Source: Gamarada debralockiae (lineage: Eukaryota > Ascomycota > Leotiomycetes > Helotiales > Hyphodiscaceae). Taken from it: a DNA stretch of 64,000 nucleotides. Location: assembly GCA_002803225.1 (NCBI GenBank), contig NXFV01001859.1, positions 1 to 64,000 of the forward strand, given 5' to 3'. The notes under the pieces were generated by a model. That model worked only from the letters and a program-made list of their open reading frames with translations, was not told where the DNA came from and ran no database searches. This document shows positions 1 through 11,337 of this stretch, one piece after another. The translations under genes and the position numbers were made by a program. How positions within the stretch are numbered: position 1 is the stretch's first letter; each line of letters opens with the position of its first letter.

Positions 1-744
1 GTTGGTGTGGACTTTAACCCTTGTTGATAAGGATAGCAAATCTCGAATTACAACGAGCAGAGGCAGCCACAGCTGTTCGACAGGATTCTGCTCGTGGCCA
101 ATAAAAGGGGTGATGGAAGCTCTGTGAGTATGAGTAGCATCTCGGGGCGACGTGAAATTCATCGTTGGTGGAGAGGAGTAGGTGAAAGATAAGGGCTTGG
201 ACAAGAAATATTTGTGAGGCGTTCCGTATATCTGGAGTTGGTGGGTTCTCTTCCTGGGGTTCCTTTGGTCGGACTTGGGTTGCGACAAACAATCATAGCG
301 GCCGGAGTCAGCATTATTAGCAGGGCTTGGGTGTACAACAATACACATGCACTTAATGCACAACTTCGACTTCCATGACTTTTAATGCTCTACAAATCTC
401 TCACAGTAGCACATTTCTCACTTTTCAACGAAAGGGAAGAGCATTCCCACAAAGACTGGTTATTGGCCAAGCAGACGACCAGCCACCCCCTGAAAAATAC
501 CCCGCCACCACAACCGGAACCCGCGCCGAAATTCAATCCTTGCCGTCGCGACGGATAAATACAGACAACTTTACCTTTTATTTTCAAGACGCGTTATAAG
601 GTAGCTCTTCCCGTTTCTTCTTCATTTCATTTAATGTCTCCTGCTATTCAACTGCCTAGCCACGGTCCATCAATCCTCTCATTGTTTTTGAGCTTCATAC
701 GTCACCTACGCCATTGCCCCGCATCCAGTGACCCTCAATTCCCA
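1..744. other. No recognisable gene
   Basis: The short open frames here are on both strands, lack recognisable domains and do not splice into anything I can identify. The last 150 bases are pyrimidine-rich and probably form the promoter and leader of the gene starting at 745. Confidence 0.5.
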
Positions 745-1458
745 ATGGAGAAAGCAGTAAGCAAAAGCTCCCTGTCCATCACGCTTCCTTTTAATGCTAA
801 TTTCAAAGCAGCCTTCTCGGCCCAAAGCCGTCGAACTAACAGACGACGAAGACGCACTCCCTCTCTCCTCCGCGTTTCCCTACCAAGTCTCCACCCCGCC
901 AACAAGCACCTCCTCCATCCTCATCCGCCGCTTCACAGCCCTCGGCACCGCCACAGCACTCCTCTACCTCCTGCACCCTCTTCCACACCTCGCCTCCCTC
1001 GCTCCCTTCTCCTCACCCCAGCCCTCCACCCCTCCCCACCAACGCATCCCCTACCTCTTTATCGCTCTCCAGTCCCTTGACATCTTCCTCTCAACCTCCC
1101 TCATACTCACCACCCTCTTCTCCGCCTACCACCTCGCGCTCTATGAAGGCTCAATATCCATCAACAACAAAGTAATTGAGCTTAAGTGGCTGATACCTGC
1201 CACTACAGCGGCCGTGGCACTTGCGGCTGCGGCGGAGGAGAGTGGATTAAGACGAATCTGCTGTGGGATTTGGTGGTTGTGCTTGCGGTGTGCGGATGGA
1301 AGGTGATGAGTAAGAGCCAGAGGGGCTGGATGGGGTTGTGGCTTGAGTGGGTTGTTTTTGCACGGTTGGGAGGCGAGATTTGGTGGGGGAAAGGGTGGAG
1401 GGATGTTAGAGCGGCTGTTAAGCGCCTCCTTGGGGTGGGGTTGGGGGACGATTGTTAA
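745..1458 (+). CDS. Small predicted membrane protein, apparent frameshift
   Basis: I do not recognise the family. The start MEKA is followed by a 52-nt intron (757-808) with good signals: donor gtaagc, branch-like tgctaat and acceptor caaag. Splicing joins MEKA to QPSRPKAVELTDDEDALP and a protein with hydrophobic segments, roughly FTALGTATALLYLL and LFIALQSLDIFLSTSLILTT. After the alanine run near 1215-1235 the frame closes, while another frame continues with a clear hydrophobic stretch (NLLWDLVVVLAVCGWKV) and a Trp-rich tail ending at 1458. Joining them needs a one-base shift in the GCGGCTGCGGCGG tract. No intron fits there. This is either a sequence error in a simple repeat or a recent break. 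Four membrane helices would be expected in the repaired protein. Confidence 0.4.
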
Positions 1459-1504
1459 TCTCTCCTGAGAAGGTTGACTCCCGATAAAAGTCCCGTGATT
1501 GTTT

Positions 1505-2600
1505 TCAACTGCTCGACTTAGGCGCAGCTTGCATGAAACTCTTAATCAACTCCGCCATCTCTGTCAAGCCGTTCGGCCCTCTTTCCCGCTCGCTAGCCTT
1601 CAAAGCATTTCGTCCTTCTGGATCTTCACACCACGGATGAGCTCCGTTCTCTAGCAGGAATCGAGCGTTTTCCACACGGTTCCGGCGAATTGCGTAGTGC
1701 AGTGCTGTGCCGTAAGCATGCGCGCCAAACATTCTCCCGTCATCGGCGTTGGGGTTGTAGCCAAGATCGAGTAGATGCTTTAGGACTGGGATTCTTGATC
1801 CAGATGGGACGGGCATTGGCTCTGAAGCGAGGTCTTTGTGATCTAGCGTCGCAGAAGAAGCAGGACTTGACGGTTCCTCCGGAGGATCATCTTCAAGCTC
1901 TTCAGAACTTTCATACGGTCCGCACTCAGCAAGATAATGTAGTGGCAGACTATCCTCCAGCCTAGCGCCGTATTGCACGAGGAGGTCTACGAGATCAGTC
2001 GCGATGGCTGGATCGACATAAGCAGCGTGGTTAAGTGCGTACCCGGAATTCGAGACCATAGGATCCTTTGATGACATTCGATGGGGGTGAGGGCCTAAAT
2101 TCGGATCCGCGCCGTGTTCTAGAAACCATTTCGTAAGAGGCAGGGATTTGAAAACGCAGCTAAAATGGGGCTGTCAGTTTAAAGAAGCAGAAGTTTGGTA
2201 TTTCTGGGCGTGGGGATGTACCTCAATGCAGTCAGTGGCCCATATACAGGGGTATTGATATCCCAGCCCTCTTCAAGCATGAACTCGAATACTTCGAGAG
2301 GCATGTAGTTATGAGCCGCATGCCACGCCGTTATGCTGTCCAGATTTGCTTCAGTATTTCGTATCAAATATCTTGCTATGTCAAGTTTGTTGTCGGAGAA
2401 TGCTTGGAAAAGGCATTTCTGGAGGAGCGGTTTGGTAAGTGGTTGAGTTTGCCATACTCTATCTGGAACTAAACTGGTAAGTTTCCTGGGCTTGAGAAAT
2501 TGTATTTTATGACAGAGAGATTGCCTTCGCTGCAGGCCTTTTTGAGAATCATGTACCGCATGCTGTCGCTATCGGTGTCGGCTGAGTAGTAGTCGCTCAT
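1505..2600 (-). CDS. Ankyrin-repeat protein
   Basis: A small ankyrin protein of unknown role; such proteins act as binding scaffolds. The second-to-last exon reads through repeat-like units (FSDNKLDIARYLIRN, AWHAAHNYMPLEVFEFML) and ends at the donor gtacatcc near 2222. A 60-nt intron ends at ttttag near 2163, and the last exon starts CVFKSLPLTKWFLEHGADPN, a textbook ankyrin helix pair. A further repeat, YGTALHYAIRRNRVENARFL, lies near 1700. An acidic, Ser-rich loop separates the repeats. The start codon at 2600 (MSDYYSADTDSD) is the best candidate. Its join to the next exon is uncertain: donor gtacat after codon 14 with acceptor cttaccag keeps frame but discards an ankyrin-like stretch (LKKACSEGNLSVIKY). 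A small indel is the alternative. Confidence 0.65.
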
Positions 2601-2912
2601 ATTGGATGGAGGTTTGAATTCGAGGAGGTTTTGAGATCGCGAACTTGTGTTTTTAGCTGCAGCCAGTGCTTGGGAGTTTCGAGGTGGGCGTTTATACTTT
2701 TCTTACTTGGGGTTTCTATAAAATATTGTTAGTGCATTTACTTCAGAGAAGGCCGTCAGTAATGGCAGCCTTGGCGAGGCGAAGAACTGTCAGGGATTTG
2801 CAGCCTGACGGCGCCCGACGACCCTGCGACCAAACATGCATTTCGCGAAGAGAGTCATTCCAGGGTCTCATCTTTGAAATTTATTTATTTTTTTAATTCT
2901 ATAATCTACAAT

Positions 2913-4285
2913 CTATATATTCACCAACACATTCCCTTCAAACAACCTCCTTGCAGTTCTCGAAACACTCACGCTCTGCACCTCAACCTCCCCATCAAAG
3001 CCCTCTACAGCCTTCACGCCTGTGGTAATAGTCCCACTGCTATGCGCAATGGTAACTTGTCTATTTCTCCCATAAGGCTCGAGTATTGCATCTTTCACTG
3101 AGAAATCCGGTGGAGTCCCTGGTGGCGAGTCAGGAAATTGTTTTCTTTTCGAGATTTCTGCAGCGATGGTTCCAGGCACGCTGACGGCGGCACTCAAGCA
3201 TACGGCTCCTGTCAATTGGAAGCTGGGATGCACTTTTCCCATGCTGTAGGATGCGGCGAAGATATCGGGAAAAGGTGTTCTGAGGGTATGCACTATTGGA
3301 GGTGATAAGACGGCGATTTTAGGAGTGCCTCGCACGAGACCTGCAGAGATAGTGTCTCGCGCAAGGCCCATTTTAACAGCTCCTTCGCGGCGAATCGCTT
3401 CGATGATCTCAAGTGATGTTGGACTATCGCGGGGAAGTTTGTGCCAGGCTCGAGGCATCGTTGCCGAGTCGACGAAAACGAAGGGATTTGCGGCATCCAC
3501 GAGTGATGCTTTGACGGTGAACGATTCCGCACCAAGGGTAGAAATATCAATCTCATCTTGACGATTACCGGTAGGAAAGAGTGCTCCGGTCATACTTCCG
3601 GCTGGTTCGAGAAATGCAACCTTAATTTGTGACGCTGTCCCTTTCACGCCACCAATGTGGAAGTCTCCGTCCTCCCAAAACTTGCCATCAGGTCCAACGC
3701 GAATAGTATCGATGATTGTTCGGTGCGTGTTTGTGTTGAATATTCGAACATCGATCTATATATCTCTTTAGTTTAAAACTCTTGAGCGAATTAACAAAAA
3801 CCTACCTCAGTCTGTCCTGGTTCTGGGTGCACAAGTCCTTCGTCGAGTGCGAAAGGACCAACTCCAGAAGCTATATTCCCACAATTTCCAGTAAAATCCA
3901 CCTTCTCCGAACCAACACCAACTTGTACAAATGTGTAGTCCACATCAATACCAGGCCGCGAAGATTTCGAGACGACAGCAACCTTCGAAGTCGTCGATGT
4001 CGCTCCTCCAACTCCATCGATTTGTTTTTGGTCGCCATCACGTGAGCCCATTGCCGACAGCAGGACGGTTCCCCATTCTGACTCGATTGGAGGGAGATGA
4101 TGACGATGCAAAAATAGACCCTTTGACGTACCAGACCTCATTAACACTGAGGGTAGTGCATGGCGGATTCTTGGTCGATGTTCAGTCTGCACGTGTGGAG
4201 GGTGGAACATGCCGAGAAAGGGGATGGAAAGGGGTAGCGAAGGGTTGATGTGACTTGTTGCTTCTTTGAACGCGCGGACGGACAT
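2913..4285 (-). CDS. PrpF-family isomerase (aconitate / methylaconitate / oxalomesaconate type)
   Basis: PrpF-family enzymes (DUF453) move a double bond in small unsaturated tricarboxylates. Known members are 2-methylaconitate isomerase PrpF, 4-oxalomesaconate tautomerase GalD and the fungal aconitate delta-isomerase Adi1. Two exons (3806-4285 and 2913-3755) around a 50-nt phase-0 intron give 440 residues, normal for the family. Seen directly: the N-terminal signature LMRSGTSKGLF (usually MRGGTSKG), and FTGNCGNIASGVGPFALDEG with the conserved GNCGN cysteine loop that lines the active site. The C-terminal half repeats the diaminopimelate-epimerase-like fold. No targeting peptide is obvious, so it is probably cytosolic. 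It is divergent from an MFS permease across 694 bp and lies near a mitochondrial tricarboxylate carrier, which suggests a tricarboxylate substrate. The exact substrate cannot be read from sequence. A later Met near 4210 could also be the start. Confidence 0.85.
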
Positions 4286-4979
4286 GTGAGATTCAAATTG
4301 CGAGCTGAATGAAACTTAGAAAAGTATGATTCGCATTGCCTAGAAAGGCGTATTGAATCTTTATATTGGAAGAGCCAAAGTTTCGGCCGGCCTTTGTGCC
4401 CATTTCAAGATGTCAGGTTATGAGGACGACCGTCATGTCTCTCTTATTTCCACGGAACAAACAACTCTTACACGAGCACATATGCTAGGCCAATACTCTA
4501 AATCAGGAGTCTCAGAGCTCGAAGGAACAAGAGAAGCCATGGACGAGGAGAGTGGGGCACGCTTGACCAAGGGGTTGCTTCTTTCCACGGGATCTTTCAT
4601 TCCTGGGAAAGCGCGCGGTGGCGTTTCGGTGGCACAAGGCTTGAGTTCTAGCTCGGCCCAGCGAGACGGCAAGTTACGGTACCCACCAAACCAATGTGGG
4701 TTTCTGTGCCGTGCCTACCGGAGTCCCGCAGTTTTGCCCAGCTCTGTCAAACAAAATTGAAAGTGGTGGGGTGCAGCTGACAGGATCCTCCGCGTCTTGG
4801 CGACACGCTGGGGAAACAACGCACTCCACAAAGTTTCTCTATGGGGATATAAATAAAGCATATAATCCCCAGGAATTCGCTCTTTACAACCACCAAAACT
4901 CTACACCATACATGCAGCAAACTCTGCTCTATTATAAACAACCATCTTGTCCGCCAATTACTTGATATTTTTACCCAAA
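4286..4979. promoter_or_regulatory. Shared divergent promoter, PrpF gene / MFS gene
   Basis: A 694-bp intergenic region between two genes transcribed away from each other. An open frame on the plus strand (4353-4760) lacks any domain and I do not call it. The permease side has a TATA-like box at 4848 and CA-rich leader sequence. Confidence 0.5.
4848..4855 (+). promoter_or_regulatory. TATA-like box of the MFS gene
   Basis: TATAAATA lies 125-132 bp upstream of the permease start codon, followed by A/T- and CA-rich leader. The position is plausible for a filamentous fungal TATA box. It is inferred from sequence and spacing only. Confidence 0.4.
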
Positions 4980-6892
4980 ATGCGCGCAGCCGCTATGCCC
5001 CAGATGGCCAGCTCGGTCCCGGCACCCAAGGAGATCTTCAACTATCGGGTTTACATCCTTGCCTTAGTTGCATCGATGGGAGCGATTCTCTTCGGCTATG
5101 ATCTGGCCTTTATTGGCACGACAATCACACTGAAGCCTTTTTTGAAGTGAGTCCACACATTCAAGATCACTGAAACTGCTTGAACGATCCAATCTCGACC
5201 ACCTTGCTCATTGTGCCATATTCGTATACTAACTGTGAAACGAGGGACTTTGGTCTCAACCATGCCGATCAAGCCACGCTCAACGCCTTCTCTGCAAATA
5301 TAGTTTCGCTGCTTCAAGCGGGATGCTTCTTCGGAGCTCTTGCGGCGGCACCCCTCGGTGACAAACTAGGCAGAAAGATCACGTTGACCATCACTGGCAT
5401 TGTGTTTTGTGTTGGTTCCATCATGCAAGTAGCATCTATGGGCAGCATTGCGGTGATGTTTGTTGGCCGGGCTGTCGGCGGTCTTGTAAGGTGCTATTTC
5501 CCATCGATGAGAGACGGATACTAACTGGCTGTTGGTTCCAGGGCGTGGGTGCAGCAAGCATGCTTGTTCCGCTTTATATCGCCGAGGCATCCCCTCCATC
5601 CATTCGTGGTCGGCTTGTGGGCGTATACGAAATTGGAGTGCAGTGTGGTACATGCATTGGCTTCTGGATCAATTACGGAGTCAGCCAAAATGTTGCCCCG
5701 ACTTCAGCACAATGGCAGATCCCCTTTGCTATACAACTGATCCCCGGCGGCTTTTTGACCGTTGGCATGCTCTTCTTGTCAGAATCTCCCAGGTACGTAA
5801 ACAACTCATATCCCCCAAACGTATATTAACATGAAGCGCAGATGGCTTGTACGATTCAGAAGTCGAGAAGTCGCAGTTGACACCCTTGCCAAGCTCCGCA
5901 ATCTGCCTAGCGACCACGAGTACATTGTCGAAGAGATATTCGCGGTAACAGATCAGGTCGAACAAGAAAGGCAGGCGACCCATGGCAAAGGCCTCTTGGC
6001 TGAGCTTCGAGAAATGATTCTACCTGGTAACCGGCGGAGAATCATTCTTGGTGTCGTAATATTCATTTTCATGCAAATGGCAGGGAGTAATGCGATAAAT
6101 GTGAGAGGTACCCATCCTTCCATGAGACATTCACTCATATCAGTAATAGTACTATTCTCCTAGAATATTCGCATCGATCGGGCTCAAAGGTCAAAGTACA
6201 GCGCTAATCTCGACCGGAGTATACGGAGTTGTCCGTCTTGTTGCCGTCTGTATCGCCATGTACTGGGTGGTTGATCGATTTGGTCGAAGGAATATGTTGA
6301 TGGGTGGAAGTCTTGCGGCTGTCAGTCTCCCCTGGATAGGTCTGCCATATCCGCTAACCTGCCAATAGGCTTTCGCAATGTGGTTCATCGGGGCGTTCAT
6401 CAAGATCAGTCCATCTACCGCAACTGCACATGTTAGCAGCACGAAGATAGGCACGGGTGGGTATGTCGCTGCTACCATGATTTATATATATGCTGTTGCA
6501 TTCTGCTTCTCCTGGGCTGGAGTTCCCTGGATTTATTGCAGCGAGATATTTCCGTGAGTAGAACCCTCCCCGCGTTTGCTTCCAGTTGCTGAATTGTCTC
6601 CAGGCTTCGGATTCGGAGTGTATGCGTGGCAATATGTACAGCCACTCATTGGTTTATGAACTTCGTAATCGCACGATCAGTGCCATACATGATCTCCAAT
6701 ATCGGGTTCGGCACATATTTTGTTTTTGCTGCCAGCTTGACCCTCGCGATTCCCTTCGTATATTTCTTTCTACCAGAAACGAAAGGGCTATCATTGGAGG
6801 AAACAGATACTCTGTTTGGCGTAGGCGGGCCACATGCTGCTGAGATGGTTGACGAAGAGAAGGGTCGCATTGAGATAGTCCATAAAGAATGA
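4980..6892 (+). CDS. MFS permease, sugar-porter family, quinate-permease-like
   Basis: A 12-helix plasma-membrane transporter. Seven exons (4980-5146, 5245-5485, 5542-5792, 5842-6100, 6150-6320, 6369-6553, 6604-6892) give 520 residues. The first exon reads YRVYILALVASMGAILFGYD then FIGTTITLK, the pattern of QutD-type quinate permeases. Sugar-porter signatures follow: GDKLGRK between helices 2 and 3, PLYIAEASPPSIRGRLV, LSESPR, DRFGRR and the PETKGLSLEE tail. The segment VPWIYCSEIFP and FNFVIARS-like FMNFVIARS also match the quinate-permease branch. The substrate could be quinate, another carboxylated compound or a sugar; family membership alone does not settle it. The gene is divergent from the PrpF-type isomerase and ends 98 bp from the convergent regulator gene. 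Confidence 0.88.
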
Positions 6893-6990
6893 GTGGATGT
6901 CTTACAGAAAAGTCACCGGCCAGAAGAGCAGGCCCCAGGCGTCGAATAGAAGTTGATTGTTCAATTCAAGACGAACTTTGTCATCGTTTA

Positions 6991-9664
6991 CTACCATACT
7001 CCATCCAAAGCTGCTCCATTGAAGCCAAAGAGCATGTCATCAGGCGTCCGGGCGCCCTCGACTGGCATGCCCATCACATCCCATGTCGATGTGCCGTATT
7101 CAGTCCCAAAACCATTGCTTGGTAAGTTGTGCGGGAGGTTTTCACCCGTGAAACTTGACTCTTGATTTTCAGAATATGACTGGTAGTTCATTAAATTTGC
7201 CTGTTGGCTATTCAGGAAACTGCTTATGATTGCATCCATGTCCAGATCCGGAACATTGGGCATTTGAATAGTGCCTGGGTCGGTGAACGAGTGGGCTGTA
7301 ATAGTGTCCCTGACAGCGACGTCGCCTGAAACGGGTATTGACATGCCAAAAGTGCTCCTGGTCTGATTTGACGTATGCGTCCCACCTTCGGTCTGGTCAG
7401 CGCCATATAGGCGGCCAGCTGGCTCCTCAGGCAATTGAATCTTCATCTTTCTCATTAAATTTACGATAACAGTCTGAGCCCGCCTGGCTGCCCAGTTTGT
7501 CTCTTGATTCTCGTTGAACACTGACAAGCATGTGCGCAGGGATGCATACGCTTCAGATCCTGGTCCGGTCTGAGCAGCTATTCGTACATGAATAGTCGCG
7601 CCGACATAGGTTGCATATGAGATGAAATATGGCGCATGTCGGATAGAGAATGCTCGGTCATAGACTCTGAGGAGCTGCACGATCTTTGTTGCAGCCAAGG
7701 TGCAGACGCCAAATGAGTTGGCAGGAATAGAAGGCGAGATGGAGTGAAGATGGCCCTCTGAGACGAAAGGGCGATGGAGAAGTATTAGTAGCACATTAAA
7801 CATGGCGCTACAGAAACGTGTTATTGTCAGTTGTTCAGATGAAGGGAGCGAGTGAAGAAACATAACATACTGCAAAGACAGAACGTGTGGCGGAGGGGCG
7901 ACGCCGGTGCCGGTCATTGTCGAGGGATCGAACCTCAGATGAGCCGGTAAGCATTTCTGCCAATTTTCGAGGTCGGAATGCATAGACTTCAAATCCCCTG
8001 CCAACCTCTCCGATCCCCTCTTCGCACTCTTCACACCATAAACCTTGTTGAGTATTAAATTCATGGTCACACTGAGTTTGCAAAGCTCCGTGAAAGTCGA
8101 AACGCTGTAAGCTGGAGATCCCGGATAGTCTTGAGTTCCTGAATATGCGACAGGCGTCCTACCAACAACGGGAAGTCAGTCTATATCTTCTTTTAGAGGG
8201 GTTGGAGTATCATGCATCCTATCGAGACGTGGCTCCCGAGCACACACTCGTGAGACAGTCCCGAACAGGAAAGCTTTTACTCCCCGTAGTCTTACCAGTG
8301 TTCAAGTTCTTCGAAATGATCTTGGAATATCATTGGAACCCTGGCATCGGCATCTTGAAGGCTAACAGGCCTTCCTTGATATAGTGACTGGATTTTATCA
8401 ACGACTGTCTATCATTAGCATTGTTCACACCAGCTGACTGACTCAGATCTACCAAAAGCTCCCCAATAGAGACGCCGCCGGATTTCAAAATCTTCTTCAG
8501 TAAGCTTGGACACAGTGGTTGATAGCTGGTCATCTACATGCAATCCCAAATCGACTAGCATCCGAAAAGCTATGCCTGCATAAGTCCAAGCTGCACTTCT
8601 CTCGTCACCCAGCGCAAACAGTGAGTTCGTCATGACCAGCAGGGCTTGAATTGTTGTAATCTCGCTTCGGTCGAGAGCGCTTCCCAGCAACTCTCGGACT
8701 CTTTGTCGGAACGGTACTCCCACAGCTTTCAGGTCTCGACGAAGCTCAGGTCGAGGACTGAATTTTGACGCTCCAAAGTAAATTGCGTTCAATAGAAGTT
8801 TCGAGAAGTAGGGTCCTTCGCAAGCCATATCACGCATGAAAGCCGGCCGATATGTGATGAGATGAGAATGGTGTTGACGATTCCAATGCAAAGACAGTAA
8901 GTGCATTCCAAGCTCGGGGTCTACACCATCAAATTCTAGCTTTCCTGAATTGTAATTGATGGTTTCAAGTTGGCGTTGATACGCAGCCTCGCCCAGGAGT
9001 TGTCTCTTTGTCGATTCTGACAGAGCTCCAGCGTTGCTAGATACTCCACGCAAACTTCGCGAACGATCCTCATCAAAGAGGGCACTGGTTCGACCATAAT
9101 AGCTTGACTGGGCGGTCTGAGTTCTTCCAGTTCGTGGCACACTTGCAAAAGCTTGTCTTCCGTAATTTGCATCATTTATCTGATTTGGGACCGAAGACAG
9201 AGATGGCTGAGCAGTTTCCACGCCCTCGGCACTCCCAATTTGTGAGGCTGTCTCATCAGGGGCATCGGGCTCAGGAGAACCCACACTGTTGCGCAATTGT
9301 GCCTGTAGCTTTCGATTCTCTTCTTCTAGGATTGCCAGGCGGGCGCGTGAGGGTCTGACCAAGAGGTTAAAAAATCTAAAGTCCTGGAGCTTCCATGTGT
9401 GGGAGTTTACCTAGCCTTTGTCGGCAATTCGGTATATTGACACTCCTTTCCGTACAGCTTGCAGTTCGTGCACTGCGGACTTTCATTTCCACATTTCATC
9501 TATAACATCAGATTATCGAGTAAGCATACCAAAACAGATCTCACTCGTTCACATCCAAAGAGCGATTCACGTACCTTCCTCTGCCTGCAAAATTCGCACG
9601 CCCTAGCAGCACGGCGCCTCCGGGTCGAGTGACCGGAGCCATCCGGCTCTGACCCCCTTTGCAT
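6991..9664 (-). CDS. Zn2Cys6 / Fungal_trans transcription factor, nirA-like
   Basis: Nuclear DNA-binding regulator. Six exons (9575-9664, 9411-9499, 8453-9354, 8296-8404, 7871-8158, 6991-7807) give 764 residues. The start at 9664 has an in-frame stop two codons upstream. The binuclear zinc cluster spans an intron: CEFCRQRK, then MKCGNESPQCTNCKLYGKEC (C-x2-C-x6-C-x6-C-x2-C-x6-C), preceded by a basic RRRR run. A short coiled coil (LAILEEENRKLQAQL) follows, as in dimeric Zn2Cys6 factors. The middle homology region contains the diagnostic WGAF-VVDKIQSLYQGRPVS, as in NirA-type proteins. The C-terminal tail is Ser/Thr/Asn-rich and probably activating. The fourth intron (8159-8295) is long for this window and could hide a small exon. 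Its position between the permease and the carrier suggests local regulation, which is inference. Confidence 0.85.
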
Positions 9665-10032
9665 CGCTCAAGTGACCTCCGTGGAATAGGTTCAATGCTA
9701 GCCGTTACGATTGCAACCGACCCTGGGTTTCCATGGCAGGAAGTCTCCGTTTGTGTTTGGAGAGGAAGAGAAGGCATTTCCTTGTTGAGACGGGTAGGAA
9801 TTCGATGTCGCAGCCACGGAAAGTTCTGTGCCGTCTTGGCGTTTCGGCTCTACAAACTCCACTCGTATTCCGGACACTTCACGTGCTCGATCACGTGATA
9901 TATAGCTTTGGCTGTGTGGGTTCTATTTTTTTCTCATTTAAACTGCAAACAAAACTTTGTGGAGCTTTAACTTGTTCACTTTTACTTGTTCTTTTTGTAT
10001 TTTTTTCTTGGATTTCAATCTATCTGTGTACC
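9665..10032. promoter_or_regulatory. Shared divergent promoter, regulator / mitochondrial carrier
   Basis: A 368-bp intergenic region between the nirA-like gene and the tricarboxylate carrier. It includes TTCACGTGCTCGATCACGTG near 9880-9898, two CACGTG/CACGTGA-like E-box cores ten bases apart, and then a T-rich leader before the carrier start. Confidence 0.45.
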
Positions 10033-11062
10033 ATGAGCCAATTAATAGTATCCCCACTGCCTGTCCAAGATGGCAATGCCGTGTTAGTAACGTCAGCGGT
10101 ATGCCCTTGATGCTCTACCCTCAAGAATTTGTTGATTATATGTGCTAAATTTTTCTTAGAAACGGAATGTGTCTCCAATATTGTCATTGGTAGCTGGGGG
10201 TATTGCTGGAGGAGTTGAGGCAACGATCACTGTACGATTTCCCAAAGGAGGCCCATAACAGACCACTCTACTGAATAATCCACAGTATCCTTTCGAATTT
10301 ATGAAAACCCGCTCTCAATTACGATCGAATACGAGAAAATCTCAAAGTCTGTTCCAAACTTTTCAAACTATTGCGAGAACAGAGGGGTTAGGAGCGATTT
10401 ACACAGGCTGCTCAACGCTTGTTGTGGGAACCGCTTTCAAAGCCTCCGTCCGCTTCCTGGCCTTCGACTCAATTAAAAACGCGCTCTTAGACCCCTCGAC
10501 CGGTAAACTTTCTCCGTCAAGAGGGATTTTAGCAGGCATAGCTGCCGGTTGTGTTGAAAGTATCGTTGCCGTCACGCCCACTGAGCGACTGAAAACTGCG
10601 CTGATAGACGATGCTAAGAGCGCAAAAAGGTTTCGCAACACACCACATGCACTCAGAGTCTTGGTACAAGAGCAAGGTCTCCGCGGATTATACAAAGGTC
10701 TTCTCTCTACGACACTGAAGCAGTCCGCAACATCAGGTGTGCGGATGGGAAGCTACAATATCCTTCGCGACCTCTCCAAAACTTATCGAGTCCCTCAAAA
10801 TACTGCGACAACATTTGGCACGGGCGCTATTGCCGGAGTGATCACTGTGTATGCGACGCAGCCCTTTGATACAGTGAAGACGCGAGCGCAGAGCGCGCAG
10901 GGAGCAAGTACCGTGCAAGCGGTGAGAAGTGTATTGACTGAGGGAGGGGTTAGGGGTTTCTGGAGCGGTAGTACGATGCGCTTGGGACGATTGGTGCTCA
11001 GTGGAGGGATTGTGTTTAGTGTCTATGAGGGCATCGTGGCGTTTGTGCGAGGTGGAGCTTGA
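10033..11062 (+). CDS. Mitochondrial tricarboxylate carrier (Ctp1/MttA-like)
   Basis: Inner mitochondrial membrane carrier of the SLC25 family, which exchanges citrate or other tricarboxylates. Exons 10033-10098, 10160-10231 and 10286-11062 give 304 residues, the usual size. All three carrier repeats are visible: YPFEFMKTRSQL, TPTERLKTALIDDAK and QPFDTVKTRAQS. The first and second are characteristic of citrate/tricarboxylate carriers rather than of ADP/ATP or phosphate carriers; each repeat has its EG...G half (TEGLGAIYTG, EQGLRGLYKG, EGGVRGFWSG). In Aspergillus terreus and Ustilago maydis a related carrier (MttA/Mtt1) exports cis-aconitate for itaconate synthesis. Here the gene is divergent from a Zn2Cys6 regulator. 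Whether this copy is the housekeeping citrate carrier or a pathway-specific paralogue needs a tree. Confidence 0.88.
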
Positions 11063-11337
11063 GCAGGGCATGAAATATCTGTTGACGAAGAAAGAAGCTG
11101 TTCTCTTGTACGAGAAAATTTTCAATCTTCTACGTCCTGTTCAACCGGCAGGTCTGCAAATCCTCCTTGGGTGGAGGGAATTAAATGGTGCCTCCTTACC
11201 GGAATTGAGTGGAAAAGAAGATATGCAAACACACTTTACTCATTTTATGAAAATATGGAATAAGATTGACCGAGTGAGAAAAAGATACTTTCAGATCCGA
11301 CATGACACTCTTTAACTAGAGACTAGAAAACAAGTAT

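Noticed and set aside
4353..4760. 135-codon plus-strand frame upstream of the permease
   Set aside because: No recognisable domain and located in the shared promoter region.
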